From the NCBI GenBank assembly GCA_002682825.1, contig NOKP01000010.1, positions 1,054,001 through 1,118,000 of the forward strand: a DNA stretch of 64,000 bases, in the 5' to 3' direction. How positions within the stretch are numbered: position 1 is the stretch's first letter; each line of letters starts with the position of its first letter. The notes beneath the pieces are model-generated. The model made no database searches and was not told the origin of the DNA. It saw only the letters and a list, made by a program, of their open reading frames with translations. A program made the translations under genes and the position numbers. This stretch comes from Neonectria sp. B-13 (lineage: Eukaryota; Ascomycota; Sordariomycetes; Hypocreales; Nectriaceae). This document shows positions 61,546 to 64,000 of the stretch, in pieces.

Positions 61546-62609
61546 CTATCCTCTAAACCACGAACATAGGCCCAGCACAAAGATGCACGCCAGCATATCA
61601 CCCCGCACCGTCGTGAAGATGCGCGCATACCGCAGCCCGATCTCGATGTACCCCTTGATCGGCTGCGGCAGAAAGCCGATGACGGTGCCGACAACGCCCG
61701 TCGGCGGCGGGCCGCGCTTGTCGAGGAAGAAGCGCGTCGTCAGGAGCAGCGTCTCGGCGGTGGCGAAGGTCCAGAAGAACAGGCGCTTGCGGTGTTCCAG
61801 CTCCGACTCGACGTCGGTGGCGTCGATGGGCGTGCTGAAGGGGTCGTCCGGGGTGGTGGTGATGGGCAGCGCGGCGCGCTCGCGCTCGATCTTGCTGCCG
61901 GTGAAGGGCGTCAGGATGACGATGTACAGGCCGAGGCCCAGGGCGACGAGGGCGTGCAGCAGGCGCCAGATGTTGGTCGAGGTGGAGGACAGCGCGGGCG
62001 CGGGCTGGAAGGGGTTCGCGCCGCCGGGCATGCCGGGGAATGGCGATGCGGAGCCGGGCGGGAGGCCGGCGCCGGACATCATCTGGGACATCATCTTCAT
62101 CATGGGGTCTTCGTCGAGGTTGGCACCGGGGCCGAGGCCGGGGCCGGGGCTGGGCTGGCGGGAGTCGCTGCCGCGTTCGAAGCCGAGCATCATCTGGCGG
62201 AGGTCGTCCTCGGTCATGTTCGGGGCGCCGGGGATGCTGCGGCCGCCGGCCTTCTTGGGCTCGTAGAAGTGCTCCGAGATGTCGACCTCGTCGGGGTCTG
62301 CGTGCGGCTGCGATGCTGCGGGCCTGGGGGCCGGAGTCGAGGCCGGAGACGCCGTAGTCGGGTCTAGAGTCGATGCTACCGGCGCAGGCTCTGAGTCTGC
62401 CGGAAGTACCGTGTCAGCGAACATGTTGCGGCTCGACGGAGCCACGACAACTCACCACGAATGATACCACCGCTTGCTCCAGTGATCTTATTCAGCCGCG
62501 CGAAGCCACCAGCCTTGATCTTGGCTTCACGGCGCTCCTTGCGCAGACGCGCCTGCTCCGACGCGCGCTTTGCGGCAGCATCTTCGGGGCTGGGGACGTT
62601 CTCTGTCAT
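61546..62609 (-). CDS. get2: GET complex subunit GET2
   Basis: Get2 is the ER membrane receptor that, with Get1, takes tail-anchored proteins from the Get3 ATPase. Exons (minus): 62456-62609 and 61546-62396, giving 334 residues. The N-terminus carries the Get3-binding motif RLRKERREAKIKAGGFARLNKITG, where the RRER-type basic helix is diagnostic. The middle is disordered (Pro, Gly, Met-rich, with DPMMKMMSQMM). Three membrane helices near the C-terminus follow: LLHALVALGLGLYIVIL, FFWTFATAETLLLTTRFFL and MLACIFVLGLCSW. The junction rebuilds GGIIRDSEPAPV. The topology fits the yeast protein. Confidence 0.93.
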
Positions 62610-63265
62610 GGCGGGCGATTTTGGTGGTTTGAGGTTGACCTTGCACCTGGAAGTGGGTGGTGATGATGTGGTGTCTTGGTGGAGACAAGGGAGCTGGCAG
62701 TTGACAGCTGGCCCATGCATATTGGTAGTCTCCTCGCACCTCGTTTGCCATCATCTAATTCGAACGCAGCTACCCTGTACACAAGCTAGGACGAGCCGAT
62801 TTTATAGCTACCACTCGTCATAGATGCCCAAGAACAGTTAAAACCAAAAGGATGCAAGGACATGCGTAAAGTGTTAATTAAACCGTGATAGTTCTCTTTT
62901 TAGTTTGTTTTTCCTGACAAGAATTGCACTTTTAGATGGATAATCTAGTTGCTAATTACGAACAATGGCAACAAAATAATCCACCATAACCTGCTTACAG
63001 ACAGGAGCAAGACCGCCGCCACTAGACTTGACCGCAAATCACACACAAAAGTAGTACTCCAAATTACATTAACACACCAAACACGTCCTAAGTAGTTTTC
63101 ATCCTATACTTTTCTAGTCTAGTTGCCATTCAGCCTAGGTGTGCGTCGTGAGTCATCCCTTGTCATACTGCCCGAGTCCCACTATTCAACCCCCCTATGC
63201 CCACGGACAATACATCTTTTGGCCAACTGAAATTAAGACATACTGTTACGCAACCCGACTCATGT
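62610..63265. other. Intergenic region
   Basis: Promoter of GET2 and the 3' region of SEC31. Bases 62880-63120 are somewhat AT-rich. No coding sequence is seen. Confidence 0.6.
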
Positions 63266-64000
63266 CTACGGAGTAGCCTTGCTCATGCTGATTAGTCGCT
63301 TGACACCAACCTACATCTCGAGTTAGCAACAATGTCACACTAGAAAGGGGCTCGCTTCTTACCATCCAGTTGCCGCACTCTTCAGTCTTGTCCCGCTGGA
63401 TCTCAACCTGCAGCCTGTGAGCTGCATCGTAGTCCTTGGAGTGAAGAGCAGAGGCCAGATGTGTCAGCTGCTCGATTGTGTCAGGCTGAACCAGTTCCTC
63501 GTTGTTGAGGTGGTCAAAGAGCAAGTTGAGCCGCTTCTGCGTGTCCTTGACTTGGGGCGCAAATGTGGTAGGTGCCTTGGAGGCAACTCGCTGCATATCC
63601 TGGCTCAAAATATCGAGAAGTCCCTGAGCATTACCGGGAATGTGCGATCGGTCACCAGCAGGGTGTCTTGCCTTGGCGGGAGGAGGGGCTTGCTGGATCG
63701 GCTGCGAGGGTGCGGCAGGTGGGGGCCTAGTCTGGTTCATGGGAGGAGGTCCGGTGGGAGGGGGTCCAGTTGGCTGTGCAGACGGCTGGCTGGGAGCGGC
63801 GGCATATGGCGATGGTGCGTACGAGTTATGGGGAGCGGACTGCTGGGGCGGAGCTCCGAACGAGCCTCCAGGCGGAGGTCGGTTTCCAGGTGGCATCGAT
63901 GAGTGTGGCTGGTTGTACTGCTGCTGCGCTGAAGGTGCTGGCGCATACCTGTTGGAAGGCGCAGCCCCAGCCGGAGGAGCGTTGTATGGAGAGGCTGTTC
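63266..64000 (-). CDS. sec31: SEC31, COPII outer coat protein (C-terminal part)
   Basis: Only the last part is in the window; the gene continues past base 64000. Exons seen (minus): 63363 to beyond 64000, and 63266-63310. The sequence is Pro/Gln/Ala-rich (repeated GPPPTGPPP, PPPAAPSQP), which binds Sec23, then the C-terminal helical SRA1-like domain: QGLLDILSQDMQRVASKAP, VKDTQKRLNLLFDHLNNEEL, IEQLTHLASALHSKDYDAA and QVEIQRDKTEECGNWM. The final 15-codon exon reads VGVKRLISMSKATP. Sec31 forms the outer cage of ER-to-Golgi vesicles with Sec13. Confidence 0.95.

Overview
The window is nuclear DNA from a filamentous ascomycete (Pezizomycotina). It most resembles a Sordariomycete, judging by protein wording, introns of 45-90 bases with GTRAGT donors and CTRAC branch sites, and compact intergenic spaces with CT-rich leaders. 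It is a draft assembly, with a 100-N scaffold gap at 29859-29958. I recognise no tRNA, rRNA, CRISPR array or autonomous transposon. All gene models below were spliced by hand. For most of them the exon lengths sum to an exact multiple of three and rebuild family motifs across the junctions.

Region by region. 0.8-2.7 kb: mitochondrial chaperonin HSP60 (minus). 3.9-22.8 kb: an accessory-looking cluster of ten small proteins with Myb/SANT-like helical domains, most with lysine-rich or acidic disordered tails. Five lie on the minus strand (3.9-14.7 kb, interrupted by one coiled-coil orphan) and five on the plus strand (17.8-22.8 kb), so the two arrays point away from a 3.1 kb gene-free centre. 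In the plus array a phase-2 intron always follows the domain. Two members consist only of that first exon with an intact donor, so the first exons could be alternatives that share one downstream exon. 23.3-26.5 kb: UFD1 and the U5 snRNP GYF protein LIN1, divergently transcribed. 26.5-31.0 kb: gene-poor DNA with the gap, then GAPDH (31.0-32.4 kb). 34.3-36.7 kb: a disordered nuclear protein whose C-terminus resembles the AF4/FMR2 C-terminal homology domain. 39.0-41.2 kb: a coiled-coil protein. 42.5-45.8 kb: an adenylosuccinate synthetase split into 26 exons, including 5- to 15-base microexons and one apparent AT-AC intron, next to an AT-rich island. 46.4-48.0 kb: the RuvB-like helicase RVB2. 48.3-49.9 kb: a membrane-anchored lectin-like protein. 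51.6-52.5 kb: a secreted DJ-1/PfpI protein. 54.1-55.6 kb: a bHLH protein. 59.3-61.0 kb: a TMEM135-like membrane protein. 61.5-62.6 kb: GET2. 63.3 kb to the window edge: the C-terminus of SEC31.

Most of the window is ordinary housekeeping sequence: protein folding, ER-associated degradation, splicing, glycolysis, chromatin remodelling, tail-anchored protein insertion and COPII coat. Two things stand out: the bidirectional Myb/SANT-like cluster with its orphan first exons, and the shattered adenylosuccinate synthetase gene.
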